A DNA stretch of 64,000 nucleotides, taken from contig JAFXVX010000007.1 in the NCBI GenBank assembly GCA_017534745.1, forward strand, positions 62,001-126,000. Direction: 5' to 3'. This document shows positions 8,591-17,613 of this stretch, piece after piece. Source of the DNA: Bacteroidales bacterium. Its GTDB lineage: Bacteria; Bacteroidota; Bacteroidia; Bacteroidales; UBA932. The notes beneath the pieces are model-generated. The model was not told the DNA's origin. It worked only from the letters and a program-made list of their open reading frames with translations, and searched no databases. Every line of letters begins with the position of its first letter. The stretch's first letter is position 1. The translations under genes and the position numbers were made by a program.

Positions 8591-9742
8591 TTACACGGAA
8601 TTCGCGCTGCACCGCTGGAGAAGGTCGATGCTGATGAAGCCCCAGCTCTCAAGGAGGGCGGTGTCTGCGGCGATTTCGTGGAAGGGTCGGCCGGACCGCT
8701 CGGCGAGGGCGCTGACGGAGATGCCCCTTTCCTGCTTGATGGCCATGGCCGTGGAGAGCAGTTCGTCGGCCCGTGAACGGCTTTCAAGGGTCGCGCATCT
8801 TGCCGCCACGGCCTCGCGGAAGGAGGCTTTTGACCGGGGGCTGCCGCTGCCGAGGCCGAGCCTTGCAATCAGGTCTTCAAGGTCCGTTATCGGCTCGGCC
8901 ATTGAATTGCGTATGAGGAGGTTGCAGCCCTGGGAGCAGAGGTCATCGACCCTGCCGGGAAGGGCATAGACATCCCTGAAGTAGTCGGCTGCGAAGCGGG
9001 CGGTAATCATGCTGCCGCCCTTTATCCTTGACTCGGTGAGTATAACAGCCTTGGAGAGCCCGGCAATGATGCGGTTCCTCCGTATGAAATTGATGGGAAT
9101 AGGTGCGGTCCCAGGAGGGTAGTCGGTAACGATGGCACAGCCCTCCGCCTCGTCCATCATGCGGGCGAGGGGGGCGTGACGGAATGGATAGACCGTGTCA
9201 ATTCCGGTCGGGAGGACGCCGATTGTCGGGATGCCCCGGCCGAGGGCGGTCGAATGTGCGGTGAAATCTGTTCCGTAGGCCATACCGCTTACTATCACCG
9301 GTTTTTTCGAGGCTGAGGCGAGTGCGGTGACAATCTCCACGCACCACTGCCTGCCGTAGGGCGTGAGGTTCCTCGTGCCGACGACGGCTATGGCCGGCCG
9401 TGTGCCGAAAACCTTTTCCGGAGGGCTGCCGCTGCGGTAGTAAAGCCCGATCGGAGGGTCGTTGCACTCCTTTAGAAGGGCCGGATAGGCTTCGTCGGTC
9501 AGCGGGATGAAATCAAGGTTGTTTTCCAGGAGAGAGTCGAGTTCCCGCTGTTCATTCTCCAGATCCGCGGAGAGGATGGAGAGCGTCCGGGAGGCTTTAC
9601 CTGGCAGCAGGGCACGGAGCTCGGTTTCGGTCGCGCCGAAGACTGCAGTGGCAGAGCCGAAATGTGAGATCAAGCCGCCACCGACGACCGGGTCGTGGCC
9701 GAAAATACGGTTGAGGGCGAGAACGCAAACTTTTTCTTCCAT
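8591..9742 (-). CDS. dprA: DNA processing protein DprA
   Basis: DprA binds incoming single-stranded DNA during transformation and loads RecA. The 383-residue protein has an N-terminal helical region and then the Rossmann-like core. The core shows VVGTRNLTPYG, SGMAYGTDFTAHSTAL, the family hallmark GVLPTGIDTVYP, and GGSMITARFA. A C-terminal winged-helix-like part (residues about 320-383) follows. Length and domain order are normal. It lies 43 bases upstream of tatD and about 100 bases after queA, with a terminator between them. A ComEA-like protein and RecA elsewhere in the window fit a DNA-uptake role. Confidence 0.93.
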   Translation of the reverse strand: MEEKVCVLALNRIFGHDPVVGGGLISHFGSATAVFGATETELRALLPGKASRTLSILSADLENEQRELDSLLENNLDFIPLTDEAYPALLKECNDPPIGLYYRSGSPPEKVFGTRPAIAVVGTRNLTPYGRQWCVEIVTALASASKKPVIVSGMAYGTDFTAHSTALGRGIPTIGVLPTGIDTVYPFRHAPLARMMDEAEGCAIVTDYPPGTAPIPINFIRRNRIIAGLSKAVILTESRIKGGSMITARFAADYFRDVYALPGRVDDLCSQGCNLLIRNSMAEPITDLEDLIARLGLGSGSPRSKASFREAVAARCATLESRSRADELLSTAMAIKQERGISVSALAERSGRPFHEIAADTALLESWGFISIDLLQRCSANSV

Positions 9743-9776
9743 CGCTTTTTTTACGCGAATTTTGCTCTCTCCAACG

Positions 9777-9813
9777 AATAAAAAAAGTCCTTTCCGTTTT
9801 CGGGAAAGAACTT
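9777..9813 (-). terminator. Rho-independent terminator after queA
   Basis: An 11-base-pair stem (9785-9795 with 9803-9813, one C/A mismatch) has a 7-base loop. In the minus direction it is followed by a run of T (complement of the A run ending at 9786). It lies 31 bases beyond the queA stop. Confidence 0.75.
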
Positions 9814-9843
9814 TTTATGATTTTTAAAGACTTTTAGTGTTTT

Positions 9844-10893
9844 TTAAACAATCAGCAGGGCGTCGCCGTAGGGGCCGAACCTGTAGTTCTCCTCCACGGC
9901 CGTACGGTAGGCCGTCATCACCGGCTCGTATCCGCCGAAGGCCGCGACGCTCATAAGCATGGTGGACAGGGGAAGGTGGAAGTTGGAGACGATAGCGTCC
10001 GGAATCCTGTACTGGTAGGGAGGGAAGATGAACTTGTTGGTCCAGCCGTCGAAGGGACGGACTTCGTTCTGGGTCGTGACGTAGGTCTCAAGGCCGCGCA
10101 TTACGGTCGCGCCGACTGCGAGAATCTTGCCGCCCCTGCGCTTGGTGGCGTTGATAATCTCGGAACTTTCTTCACCGATGATCAGCCTCTCGGAGTCCAT
10201 CCTGTGCTTGGAAAGGTCCTCGACATCGACGGCGCGGAAGTGGCCGATGCCCATGTGGACTGTGATGAATGTCTTTCCGATATCCTTGAGTATCATTCTA
10301 TTGAAGAGCTCCCTGGAGAAATGGAGACCAGCTGCCGGAGCGGAGACCGCGCCTTCCTTGTCGGCGAAGATGGTCTGGAAATTCTCCTTGTCCTCAGGGG
10401 TGGTGTGCTCCTTGACCCAGAGGGGGACGGGAGTCTCGCCGAGGGAGAAAAGGGTCTGCTTGAAGTCCTCGTAGGGACCGTCATAGAGGAAACGGAGGGT
10501 GCGGCCGCGGGAGGTCGTGTTGTCGATGACTTCAGCGACGAGGCTCTCGTCCTCACCGAAATATAGCTTGTTGCCTATGCGGATCTTCCTCGCGGGCTCG
10601 ACGATGACGTCCCAGAGCCTCTGCTCACGACCGAGCTCGCGGAGGAGGAACACCATGATGTCGGCGCCGGTCTTCTCTTTCTTGCCGCAGAGTTTGGCGG
10701 GGAAGACCTTGGTGTCGTTGAGGACGAACGTGTCGCCTTTTCCGAAATAGTCTATGATGTCTTTGAATATCCGGTGCTCGATTTCGCCGGTTTCCTTGTG
10801 GAGAACCATCAGGCGGGCTTCATCCCTCCATCTGGTCGGTTCGGTGGCTATCCTGTCGGCAGGAAGGTCGAACTGGAATTGGGAAAGTTTCAT
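9844..10893 (-). CDS. queA: S-adenosylmethionine:tRNA ribosyltransferase-isomerase
   Basis: QueA adds the epoxycyclopentane group from SAM to preQ1 at position 34 of certain tRNAs, the penultimate step of queuosine synthesis. The 349-residue protein has the N-terminal FQFDLPADRIA motif, VLNDTKVFPAKL, APAAGLHFS near the middle and SNFHLPLSTMLM near the C-terminus, all characteristic of QueA. Length is normal. A terminator follows. No other queuosine gene lies in the window. Confidence 0.95.
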   Translation of the reverse strand: MKLSQFQFDLPADRIATEPTRWRDEARLMVLHKETGEIEHRIFKDIIDYFGKGDTFVLNDTKVFPAKLCGKKEKTGADIMVFLLRELGREQRLWDVIVEPARKIRIGNKLYFGEDESLVAEVIDNTTSRGRTLRFLYDGPYEDFKQTLFSLGETPVPLWVKEHTTPEDKENFQTIFADKEGAVSAPAAGLHFSRELFNRMILKDIGKTFITVHMGIGHFRAVDVEDLSKHRMDSERLIIGEESSEIINATKRRGGKILAVGATVMRGLETYVTTQNEVRPFDGWTNKFIFPPYQYRIPDAIVSNFHLPLSTMLMSVAAFGGYEPVMTAYRTAVEENYRFGPYGDALLIV

Positions 10894-10950
10894 TATTGTC
10901 TGGTTACTTAACTTTTATAGTACGGCAGCTGCCCTTAAAAAGTTTCACTT

Positions 10951-11562
10951 TTAAGGCCTCGCTTCGCGGAAAACTTCCACTATCGAGGGGAAAGTGTTGG
11001 TCAGGAAGGGAGGAAGGCTGGATTTTGCCACCCAGGCGGCCTTGGAGATATCCTCCTCTTTCTGCGGGGTAAGATTAGTCGGGTCGTTGTAGAGCATGTC
11101 GTACCACCATGTGTGCTTGAGATGCCAGATGCCGCCGCGGCAGTAGCAGTGGTCAGTCACGCAGATGAGGCGGCGGATCTGAAGGTCTTCGACCCCCGTC
11201 TCCTCCTGGACCTCGCGGATGGCGGTCAGTTCGATGTTCTCGCCGGCTTCCTGATGGCCTTTGGGAAGGTCCCACAATCCGTTGCGGGAAATCAGGAGGA
11301 AATCGCCACGCCTGTTGGACACCAGGCCGCCGGCGGCGTTGACCTCCTTGAAACAGGCGCAGATGCTGCGGTAGGTCTTTTCGACGTCGGGGGTCGGGAT
11401 ATATATCCTCAAAAGGGTGTCCGATAGCTCGAACATGCTGATAAGCGTGTTGAAATCCAGGCTCTCGGGGGCGTGGTACTCCACGCTGTTCGGGTCCGAC
11501 AGGGACTCGTCTCCCGGGGGGCATATTATGATGCAGCGCTTTTCGAAGTAGATTTTGCGCAT
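10951..11562 (-). CDS. Nudix hydrolase
   Basis: This 203-residue protein has an N-terminal region of about 85 residues of unknown function, then a Nudix domain. The Nudix box reads GHQEAGENIELTAI followed by REVQEETGV, with the REVQEE metal-binding core intact. Nudix enzymes cleave nucleoside diphosphates linked to another group; the substrate cannot be assigned. The frame includes DLPKGH just before the box, as in the diadenosine polyphosphate/dNTP-cleaving group, but that does not settle it. It is divergent from the SRPBCC-like gene. Confidence 0.88.
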   Translation of the reverse strand: MRKIYFEKRCIIICPPGDESLSDPNSVEYHAPESLDFNTLISMFELSDTLLRIYIPTPDVEKTYRSICACFKEVNAAGGLVSNRRGDFLLISRNGLWDLPKGHQEAGENIELTAIREVQEETGVEDLQIRRLICVTDHCYCRGGIWHLKHTWWYDMLYNDPTNLTPQKEEDISKAAWVAKSSLPPFLTNTFPSIVEVFREARP

Positions 11563-11579
11563 ATTCCGCCTGTTTTTAG

Positions 11580-11587
11580 TATATTTG
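11580..11587 (+). promoter_or_regulatory. Promoter box for the SRPBCC-like gene
   Basis: TATATTTG is a perfect box, with TTG at 11555-11557 (22-base spacing, slightly long). The leader would be about 30 bases. Confidence 0.5.
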
Positions 11588-11605
11588 CCTGACCGGCAAG
11601 GGCCA

Positions 11606-11613
11606 CAAAGATA
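11606..11613 (-). promoter_or_regulatory. Promoter box for the Nudix gene
   Basis: The minus strand reads TATCTTTG, 43 bases before the Nudix ATG at 11562. It faces and overlaps the region of the divergent plus-strand promoter. Confidence 0.5.
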
Positions 11614-11621
11614 TAAAAATT

Positions 11622-12071
11622 ATGACAGAATACGAAAGCAAGCACGGGCTGGTCTCGCGGCAGAACCACGAGCTCTTCATGACCTTCACCGATATGAGGA
11701 ATTTCCTCGCCATGATCCCTGAGGACAAGAAGCAGGGCGTGACGGCCGATTTCGACACTATTTCCGCTGAAATCCAGGGATTTCGTGTCGGCGTGAAAGT
11801 GCTCGAGAGGGTGCCCTACACAAAGATATCCTTCGAGGACGACGGCGCTCCCTTCAAGTTCAACATTGACCTCTGCTTCGACCCGGCTTCCGAGCCCGGC
11901 AAGACGGATTTCCACATCCGCTGCGGGGCGGACCTCAACCTGATGATGAAAGCCTTCCTAGGCCCGAAGATCAAGGAGGGCCTTGACAAGATGGTCGATG
12001 CCCTCGTCGATATGTCCGAGGGCAGGATGCCCGAAGGTTTCGACCCTTCGAAATACGGCGTCAATGTTTGA
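11622..12071 (+). CDS. SRPBCC-like (START/Bet v1 fold) protein
   Basis: This 149-residue protein has no signal peptide. It shows alternating strands and a long C-terminal helix (about residues 108-135, LMMKAFLGPKIKEGLDKMVD), the layout of SRPBCC ligand-binding proteins found in Bacteroidales. The match rests on overall pattern, not on a catalytic motif. Its last 8 bases overlap the RsmF-like gene, so the two are probably co-translated. The ligand is unknown. Confidence 0.6.
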   Translation: MTEYESKHGLVSRQNHELFMTFTDMRNFLAMIPEDKKQGVTADFDTISAEIQGFRVGVKVLERVPYTKISFEDDGAPFKFNIDLCFDPASEPGKTDFHIRCGADLNLMMKAFLGPKIKEGLDKMVDALVDMSEGRMPEGFDPSKYGVNV

Positions 12072-13548
12072 CGGCCCGGGCAGCCTTCTTCTGCAGGCGG
12101 ACAGCCCTTTCGCAAGGATGCTGGCCGCCTCTGTCGGCGAGGGCCCTGCCCGGACGGTCCTTTCCGCCCTGTCGGCGCCCCCTTCAACCTCCATACGCCT
12201 CAACCCGGCCCGCCTGAAGGAGTGCCCCTTCGACGGCGGCGTTCTCGTCCCCTGGAGCCCTCACGGCTACATCCTGCCGGAGCGTCCTGCCTTTACTCTG
12301 GACCCGCTTTTCCACGCCGGCTGCTACTATGTCCAGGACTCCTCGGCCATGTTCGTCGGCCACGTCCTGCGGAGTATCATTTACAATCCTCCTGTAGGAG
12401 ATACTCTCGACCTCCGGTCTCGGTATGACAAGGCGGTCCTTGACCTCTGTGCGGCACCGGGAGGGAAGACGACCGATGCGGCCGCCTCGCTCCGTGAGCG
12501 TTTCGGCGACGCTTTTCTGCTGGTGGCGAATGAATACGTCCGCAAGCGTTTCGAGGTTTTGCGTGACAACGTGGCCCTGTGGGGAGACCCCCGTGTAGCA
12601 GTGACCAACCTCTCTCCGGCCGCTATCGGCGCCTCCGGGATGCGCTTCAGCGTCATCCTCGCGGACGTACCGTGCTCCGGCGAAGGCATGTTCCGCAAGG
12701 AAAGCAAGGCGCTCGAGGACTGGTCCGAAGAAGCCGTCGCCTTCTGCGCATCCCGCCAGAGAGGGATCATCGCCGATGTCTGGCCTTCCCTCGAAGAAGG
12801 CGGATTCCTTATATATTCCACCTGCACGTTCAATTCTTCGGAGAACGACGACAACGTCGGGTGGATCTGCTCCGAGCTCGGCGCCGAGCCGGTCCCTCTT
12901 CCGGACTTCCCCCCGCTACTCCGTACCCGGTACGGCCTGTCCCTCCTCCCCGGTTTCGTCCCCGGCGAGGGCCAGTACGCCGCCCTCCTCCGCAAGATCC
13001 CCCGCGCCGCCGGAAAAACGGCCGAAAATTCGTCCTCGGGCCCCGTTTTCGCCCGCTCCGCCGGAAAAACGGCCGAAATCCCGTCCGCAGGCCCCGTTTT
13101 CGCTCGCCACGCCGGAAAAACGGCCGAAAATCCGTCCGCAAGCTCCGTTTTCGCCCGCCCCGCCGGAAAAACGACCGAAAATCCGTCCGCGGGCCCCGTT
13201 TTCGCCCGCCCCGCCGGAAAAACGGCCGAAATCCCGTCCGCAGGCCCCGTTTTCGCCCGCCCCGCCGGAAAAACGGCCGAAATCCCGTCCGCGGGACGGC
13301 CTTTGCGGCTGAACTTCCCGGCAGAGGACGTCGCTCCGGAGCTGGGGCCGCGCGTTGACGTGGACCGCAGGACGGCGCTGCGCTACCTCCACGGCGACGC
13401 CATCGTACTGCCCGATGCGCCGGCGGGCCTTATCACCGTCTGCTACGAAGGTCACCCCCTCGGGCCGGCGAAGAACATAGGCCCCCGCTGCAATAACCTC
13501 TATCCCAAATCCCGCCGTATCCGTATCGACATACCTTCAGACATCTGA
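12064..13548 (+). CDS. RsmF/NOL1-NOP2-Sun family RNA (cytosine-5) methyltransferase with internal tandem repeat
   Basis: The N-terminal 310 residues form a SAM-dependent m5C methyltransferase. They show YVQDSSAMF, the SAM loop LDLCAAPGGKTTDAA, DVPCSGEGMFRK with one catalytic Cys, and YSTCTFNSSEND with the other. A C-terminal domain of about 80 residues (LRYLHGDAIVLP ... GPAKNIGPRCNNLYP) resembles the RNA-binding tail of RsmF-type enzymes. Between them, residues about 316-413 are a 17-residue repeat, consensus AGKTAENPSAGPVFARP, encoded by a 51-base tandem array; this is not part of the family. The ATG at 12064 overlaps the previous stop region; an earlier ATG at 11983 would lie deep in the previous gene. 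The likely target is rRNA or tRNA cytosine. Confidence 0.87.
   Translation: MFDGPGSLLLQADSPFARMLAASVGEGPARTVLSALSAPPSTSIRLNPARLKECPFDGGVLVPWSPHGYILPERPAFTLDPLFHAGCYYVQDSSAMFVGHVLRSIIYNPPVGDTLDLRSRYDKAVLDLCAAPGGKTTDAAASLRERFGDAFLLVANEYVRKRFEVLRDNVALWGDPRVAVTNLSPAAIGASGMRFSVILADVPCSGEGMFRKESKALEDWSEEAVAFCASRQRGIIADVWPSLEEGGFLIYSTCTFNSSENDDNVGWICSELGAEPVPLPDFPPLLRTRYGLSLLPGFVPGEGQYAALLRKIPRAAGKTAENSSSGPVFARSAGKTAEIPSAGPVFARHAGKTAENPSASSVFARPAGKTTENPSAGPVFARPAGKTAEIPSAGPVFARPAGKTAEIPSAGRPLRLNFPAEDVAPELGPRVDVDRRTALRYLHGDAIVLPDAPAGLITVCYEGHPLGPAKNIGPRCNNLYPKSRRIRIDIPSDI
13009..13302 (+). repeat. In-frame 51-base tandem repeat (minisatellite), 5.75 copies
   Basis: Units begin at 13009, 13060, 13111, 13162, 13213 and 13264, each opening GCCGGAAAAACG. 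The last unit is cut after 39 bases. Copies are about 90% alike; units 2, 5 and 6 share GAAATCCCG where units 1, 3 and 4 have GAAAATTCG or GAAAATCCG. Because 51 is a multiple of three, the repeat stays in frame and also keeps other frames open. Confidence 0.95.
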
Positions 13549-13562
13549 CACGACATTCCCCT

Positions 13563-13592
13563 TTGATTTTCCAACGGAAAAGACGACATTTG
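13563..13592 (+). promoter_or_regulatory. Promoter for the M48 peptidase gene
   Basis: TTG (13563-13565) is followed after 19 bases by GACATTTG (13585-13592), one mismatch from TAnnTTTG. The leader to the ATG at 13615 would be about 18 bases. Confidence 0.45.
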
Positions 13593-13614
13593 CAATATTA
13601 TAAAATACGAGAAT

Positions 13615-14382
13615 ATGAAATCACGTTTCCTTATCTGGGCCGCCTGCCTTCTCCTCACGGTTTCCTGCGGCACCGTCAACAAAGCCTATCTCGTGCAGGG
13701 AGGCCAGCAGGTCCTTCAGGCCGCGATGATCACGGACGATGAAATCCGCACCTATGTCCACCAGTATGTCAGCCAGACAGACGCGTCCAGCCAGATGGGT
13801 GCGTCCGACAACAACTACACGCAGCGCCTCCGCAAGCTGACGGCCGGTCTCACGGACATTGACGGGGTCCCCCTCAATTTCGAAGTCTATATAACTAACG
13901 ATGTCAACGCGTTTGCCTGTGCGGATGGAAGCGTCCGCGTCTATTCGGGCCTCATGGACCTTATGAACGACAACGAGGTTCTCGGCGTCATCGGCCACGA
14001 GATCGGCCACGTGGCGCTAAAGCACACCAAGAAGGCGATGCAGGTGACCCTGCTGACCTCCGCCGTCATCTCCGGTGCTTCGTCCCTCAACGAGACTGTG
14101 GCGGCTCTCTCCCAGTCCCAGCTCGGAGCCATCGGACAGACCATCCTCGACGCGCATTATTCCAGAAAGCAGGAGACCCAGGCCGATGATTATGCCTACG
14201 ATTTCCTGAAGGCATCCGGAAAGGATCCTTCATGCCTGATCCAGGGTTTTGAGAAACTTCAACAGCTGGAAGGCAGTTCCTCGGCGTCCAGCTGGATAAC
14301 CAAGCTGTTCTCAGATCACCCCGACACAGCCTCCCGCATCTCCCGCATAAAGAGCAAGCTTGCCGCCGACGGTCTTGAATAA
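13615..14382 (+). CDS. M48-family zinc metallopeptidase, lipoprotein
   Basis: This 255-residue protein begins with a lipoprotein signal (lipobox LTVSC, Cys near residue 19). The M48 catalytic motif HEIGHVALKH (HExxH) follows about residue 128, and a downstream Glu region (QETQADDYAYDFL) supplies the third zinc ligand. This layout is like LoiP/YcaL/BepA-type periplasmic proteases used in outer-membrane quality control. It is followed 17 bases later by a lipoprotein gene. Confidence 0.88.
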   Translation: MKSRFLIWAACLLLTVSCGTVNKAYLVQGGQQVLQAAMITDDEIRTYVHQYVSQTDASSQMGASDNNYTQRLRKLTAGLTDIDGVPLNFEVYITNDVNAFACADGSVRVYSGLMDLMNDNEVLGVIGHEIGHVALKHTKKAMQVTLLTSAVISGASSLNETVAALSQSQLGAIGQTILDAHYSRKQETQADDYAYDFLKASGKDPSCLIQGFEKLQQLEGSSSASSWITKLFSDHPDTASRISRIKSKLAADGLE

Positions 14383-14399
14383 ACTTATATAATCTCGAC

Positions 14400-15143
14400 A
14401 TGAAAAAAGTTGTTTTTGCTCTTTCAGCCCTTGCGCTGCTGTTTGTCGTGTCGGCGTGTAAAAAAGACAAGTCACCAGTGGAGCAGGTTTGCCCGGAAGG
14501 TGCGGTTGACATGGGCATTGTGATGACCAGAGCGGACGGGACCACCTACAAACTGTTTTGGGCCAAATCCAACCTTTGCGAGAGCGGCCTCTGCGCCAAT
14601 CCCGAGGATTACGGTGATTATTACGCCTGGGGTGAGACTGCGCCGAAGAGTAATTATTCCTGGTCAACGTACAAGTGGTGCAACGGAGATTACAAAAAAC
14701 TGACAAGGTATTGTCTTTCCAGCAAGGCCGATTATTGGGATGGCGAAGGCACCCCTGACAACAAAACAGAGTTCAGTGATTACAATTACGCCGACGACGC
14801 CGCCCGTGCCAGGCTCGACGGCAAATGGCGTACGCCCACGAATGCGGAGTGGTCTGCCCTCCTTACCCAATGCACCTGGGAATGGACATCAGATTACAAC
14901 GGAACAGGAAAGGCAGGAAGAATTATTACTGCCCCTAACGGCAATAGTATTTTCCTTCCCGCCGCAGGCGAATGGGGCGGCCCCGGCCCCGATGGTGCGG
15001 GCTCCTACGGCGAATACTGGTCCTCGTCCCTCCTTACGGACTTCCCGGACAGCGCGTGGGGCGTCAACTCCACTCCCGGCAGTGTCGGCAGGAAAGACTG
15101 CCGCCGTTTCTACGGGTTCTCCGTTCGTCCAGTTTCAGAATAA
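14400..15143 (+). CDS. Lipoprotein with FISUMP-like (Fibrobacter major paralogous) domain
   Basis: This 247-residue protein has a lipoprotein signal (lipobox VVSAC, then KKDK). Its remaining part resembles the Fib_succ_major domain: an aromatic-rich AWGETAPKSNYSW segment, the hallmark WRTPTNAEW near the middle, and a C-terminal YWSSSLL ... GFSVRPV. Such proteins are surface-exposed in Bacteroidetes and Fibrobacteres; the function is not established. It sits directly after the M48 lipoprotein. Confidence 0.75.
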   Translation: MKKVVFALSALALLFVVSACKKDKSPVEQVCPEGAVDMGIVMTRADGTTYKLFWAKSNLCESGLCANPEDYGDYYAWGETAPKSNYSWSTYKWCNGDYKKLTRYCLSSKADYWDGEGTPDNKTEFSDYNYADDAARARLDGKWRTPTNAEWSALLTQCTWEWTSDYNGTGKAGRIITAPNGNSIFLPAAGEWGGPGPDGAGSYGEYWSSSLLTDFPDSAWGVNSTPGSVGRKDCRRFYGFSVRPVSE

Positions 15144-15165
15144 ACAATGAACAAATAATCATCAA

Positions 15166-16794
15166 ATGGCAGAGTTTAAGTATGCGCCGATGTTCCAGGT
15201 CGGCGGGGATAAGACGGAGTATTACAGGATTCCCGGGTCGGAGAAGCTTGTGAGGACGGAAAAGTTCGGGGACAAGACCATTCTCGTGGTCAGTCCCGAG
15301 GCGCTGACGCTGGTGGCGCAGCAGTCGTTCCACGACTGTCAGTTTATGCTGCGGCGCGCGCACAACGAGCAGGTTGCGGCGATTCTTCGCGACCCCGAGG
15401 CATCGGAAAACGACAAATACGTCGCTCTGCAGTTCCTGCGCAATGCTGAGGCCGCAGTGAAGGGCGTTCTACCGTTCTGCCAGGACACCGGCACGGCCAT
15501 CATCCACGGTGAGAAGGGCCAGAGAGTCTGGACGGATTTCGAGGACGAGGAGGCGCTTAGCCGCGGCGTGTTCAACACCTACACTAAGGAAAATCTGCGT
15601 TACAGCCAGAATGCTCCCCTCGATATGTACAACGAGGTCAACACCAAGTGTAACCTGCCCGCCCAGATTGACATCGAGGCGGTGCAGGGCGGCGAATACC
15701 GTTTCGTGATGGTCGCGAAGGGCGGAGGAAGTGCCAATAAGACCTACTTCTATCCTATGACCAAGGCTACCATTCAGAACGAGGGGACCCTCCTGCCGTT
15801 CCTGGTTGAGAAGATGAGGAGCCTCGGCACCGCGGCCTGCCCGCCGTATCACATCGCTTTTGTCATCGGCGGCACTTCCGCGGAAAAGAATCTCCTCACG
15901 GTGAAACTTGCGAGCATCAAGTATTACGACAGCCTGCCGACGACCGGGGACGAAACGGGCCGTGCTTTCCGCGATATTGATCTTGAAGAGAAGCTCCTGA
16001 AAGAAGCTCAGAAGATTGGCCTCGGTGCCCAGTTCGGCGGCAAATACATGGCCCACGATATCCGGGTGGTCCGTCTGCCCCGCCACGGTGCGAGCTGCCC
16101 CATCGGAATGGGCGTGAGCTGCTCGGCCGACCGCAATATCAAGAGTAAGATCAATCCTGACGGCGTGTGGATTGAGAAGCTTGATTCCAACCCGTCTGAA
16201 CTCATACCCGAGGAATTCCGCAGGCCGGGCGAGGGTGCGAAGGGCATAGAGATAGACCTTGATAAGGGAATCGATCCCGTCAGGGCGGAACTCACTAAAT
16301 ATGCAGTAGGGACCCGCGTCAACCTCAAAGGCACCATAATAGTAGCCCGCGACATCGCCCACGCGAAGCTGAAGGCCCGGCTGGATGCGGGAGAGGGAAT
16401 GCCGGCGTATTTCAAGGACCATCCCATCCTTTATGCCGGTCCGGCCAAGACTCCGGAAGGCTATCCGTGCGGCTCGATGGGCCCGACCACAGCAAACCGC
16501 ATGGACCCCTATGTGGATGAATTCCAGAGCCATGGAGCGTCCCTTGTGATGATAGCCAAAGGAAACCGTTCGCAGATGGTGACCGACGCCTGCAGGAAGC
16601 ACGGCGGGTTCTATCTTGGCACTATCGGCGGAGTGGCTGCGGTGCTCTCCCAAAGCAGCATCAAGTCCATCGAGTGCGTGGAGTACCCCGAGCTCGGCAT
16701 GGAGGCGATATGGAAGATTCGCGTGGAGGATTTCCCTGCATTCATCCTCGTCGATGACAAGGGCAACGATTTCTTCAAGACCATAGGTCTTTGA
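15166..16794 (+). CDS. Class I fumarate hydratase
   Basis: This 542-residue protein is an iron-sulphur fumarase converting fumarate and malate. The N-terminal alpha part ([42 protein letters not shown]) and the C-terminal beta part ([43 protein letters not shown] split by other residues) are in one chain, as in class I FumA/FumB. Cluster-binding cysteines are plausible in the FCQDTG, TKCNLP and ASCPIG segments. In Bacteroidales it works in the reductive branch from oxaloacetate to succinate. It begins 22 bases after the FISUMP-like gene. Confidence 0.93.
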   Translation: MAEFKYAPMFQVGGDKTEYYRIPGSEKLVRTEKFGDKTILVVSPEALTLVAQQSFHDCQFMLRRAHNEQVAAILRDPEASENDKYVALQFLRNAEAAVKGVLPFCQDTGTAIIHGEKGQRVWTDFEDEEALSRGVFNTYTKENLRYSQNAPLDMYNEVNTKCNLPAQIDIEAVQGGEYRFVMVAKGGGSANKTYFYPMTKATIQNEGTLLPFLVEKMRSLGTAACPPYHIAFVIGGTSAEKNLLTVKLASIKYYDSLPTTGDETGRAFRDIDLEEKLLKEAQKIGLGAQFGGKYMAHDIRVVRLPRHGASCPIGMGVSCSADRNIKSKINPDGVWIEKLDSNPSELIPEEFRRPGEGAKGIEIDLDKGIDPVRAELTKYAVGTRVNLKGTIIVARDIAHAKLKARLDAGEGMPAYFKDHPILYAGPAKTPEGYPCGSMGPTTANRMDPYVDEFQSHGASLVMIAKGNRSQMVTDACRKHGGFYLGTIGGVAAVLSQSSIKSIECVEYPELGMEAIWKIRVEDFPAFILVDDKGNDFFKTIGL

Positions 16795-16813
16795 TGGATG
16801 TCAGGCCGAAAAC

Positions 16814-16844
16814 TTGTGACTGTCAATAATATTTGCTACCTTGC
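16814..16844 (+). promoter_or_regulatory. Promoter for the 244-residue lipoprotein gene
   Basis: TTG (16814-16816), a 20-base spacer, then TACCTTGC (16837-16844), a close variant of TAnnTTTG. The leader would be about 24 bases. Confidence 0.5.
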
Positions 16845-16872
16845 AAAGTTGAAATTTTTTAAACGAAAAGAT

Positions 16873-17607
16873 ATGAAACATTACCTCCTCGCATTGTCCA
16901 TTGCCGTCCTGACCGTCACGGGTTGTATTTTCGGCAACAAACAGGAAGATCTGACAATCCCCGTCGAGGCCATCGAGACAGCAGGTCCTGCATTCAACAG
17001 GATAGTTGTCGCCGGCCCCGGCAAGGTCTTTTCTTCTGAAAGCCCCCTCGATCCCAAGCAGCTTTTCATCAGGGCTTCCATCCCCTGTGTCAAGGCCATC
17101 GGCGTCAAGCTCGCCGGGATCAGTATGACGGTTGACATTCTGGATGTCAACGGTTCTGTGGTGCTTCAGGGGCTCTATGCCGAGGGTCTCCCGGACATCA
17201 TTCCGGTGCTCGAAGCCGGAGAGGGAGTCTCCAGGACTATCATATTCGCCTCCGAGATAGCCCTCGACAAGGCCTCCGTCAAGAGGGCGATGGAGAAGAC
17301 CGCCCGCCTGAGGATCAATGTGTTTGGTCTCCCCGGTGTGGACGTCGCTGCGCAGGATTCTGCCGCTCCCGGCGGGCCGGCCGGCCCGCCGACCCTCAAT
17401 ACCCTCATCCGTAAATACAATGCCTGGTATCTTCTCTCCGAATACGAGAAGGGCGTAAGGGATGACAATAAGCACATCCGCAAGGCAGCCGAGCACAGGA
17501 TTGAGGCCGCCAAGGACCGCGCCGACAAGGAGTATCCCGACTGGCTCGCCGACCAGTTCGACGACTGGATTGAGGACAGGATGGACAGGATCGACGACAA
17601 GTATTGA
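16873..17607 (+). CDS. Lipoprotein of unknown function
   Basis: I do not recognise this 244-residue protein. It starts at the ATG at 16873, giving a lipoprotein signal MKHYLLALSIAVLTVTGC with the Cys at residue 18. A beta-rich domain follows (to about residue 165), then a short Gly/Pro-rich stretch (GGPAGPP), then a charged, probably helical C-terminus rich in Asp/Arg/Lys. An upstream in-frame ATG at 16798 lies before the promoter and is rejected. It stands between fumarase and rsmI, 6 bases before rsmI. Confidence 0.75.
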   Translation: MKHYLLALSIAVLTVTGCIFGNKQEDLTIPVEAIETAGPAFNRIVVAGPGKVFSSESPLDPKQLFIRASIPCVKAIGVKLAGISMTVDILDVNGSVVLQGLYAEGLPDIIPVLEAGEGVSRTIIFASEIALDKASVKRAMEKTARLRINVFGLPGVDVAAQDSAAPGGPAGPPTLNTLIRKYNAWYLLSEYEKGVRDDNKHIRKAAEHRIEAAKDRADKEYPDWLADQFDDWIEDRMDRIDDKY

Positions 17608-17613
17608 CCCCCT

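Noticed and set aside
10933..10956. AT-rich inverted repeat overlapping the Nudix stop codon, considered as terminator
   Set aside because: The stem has very little G+C and is not followed by a T run in the minus direction.
13009..13302. Tandem array considered as a CRISPR array
   Set aside because: Repeats are directly abutting with no unique spacers, and they code for protein in frame.
12916..13455. Minus-strand Gly/Arg-repeat open frame over the tandem array, and two further plus-strand frames there
   Set aside because: They exist because a 51-base repeat keeps all frames open. The methyltransferase frame continues into a recognisable C-terminal domain.
15469..16653. Minus-strand open frame of 394 codons opposite fumarase
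   Set aside because: Shadow of the fumarase gene; no recognisable domain, no promoter.
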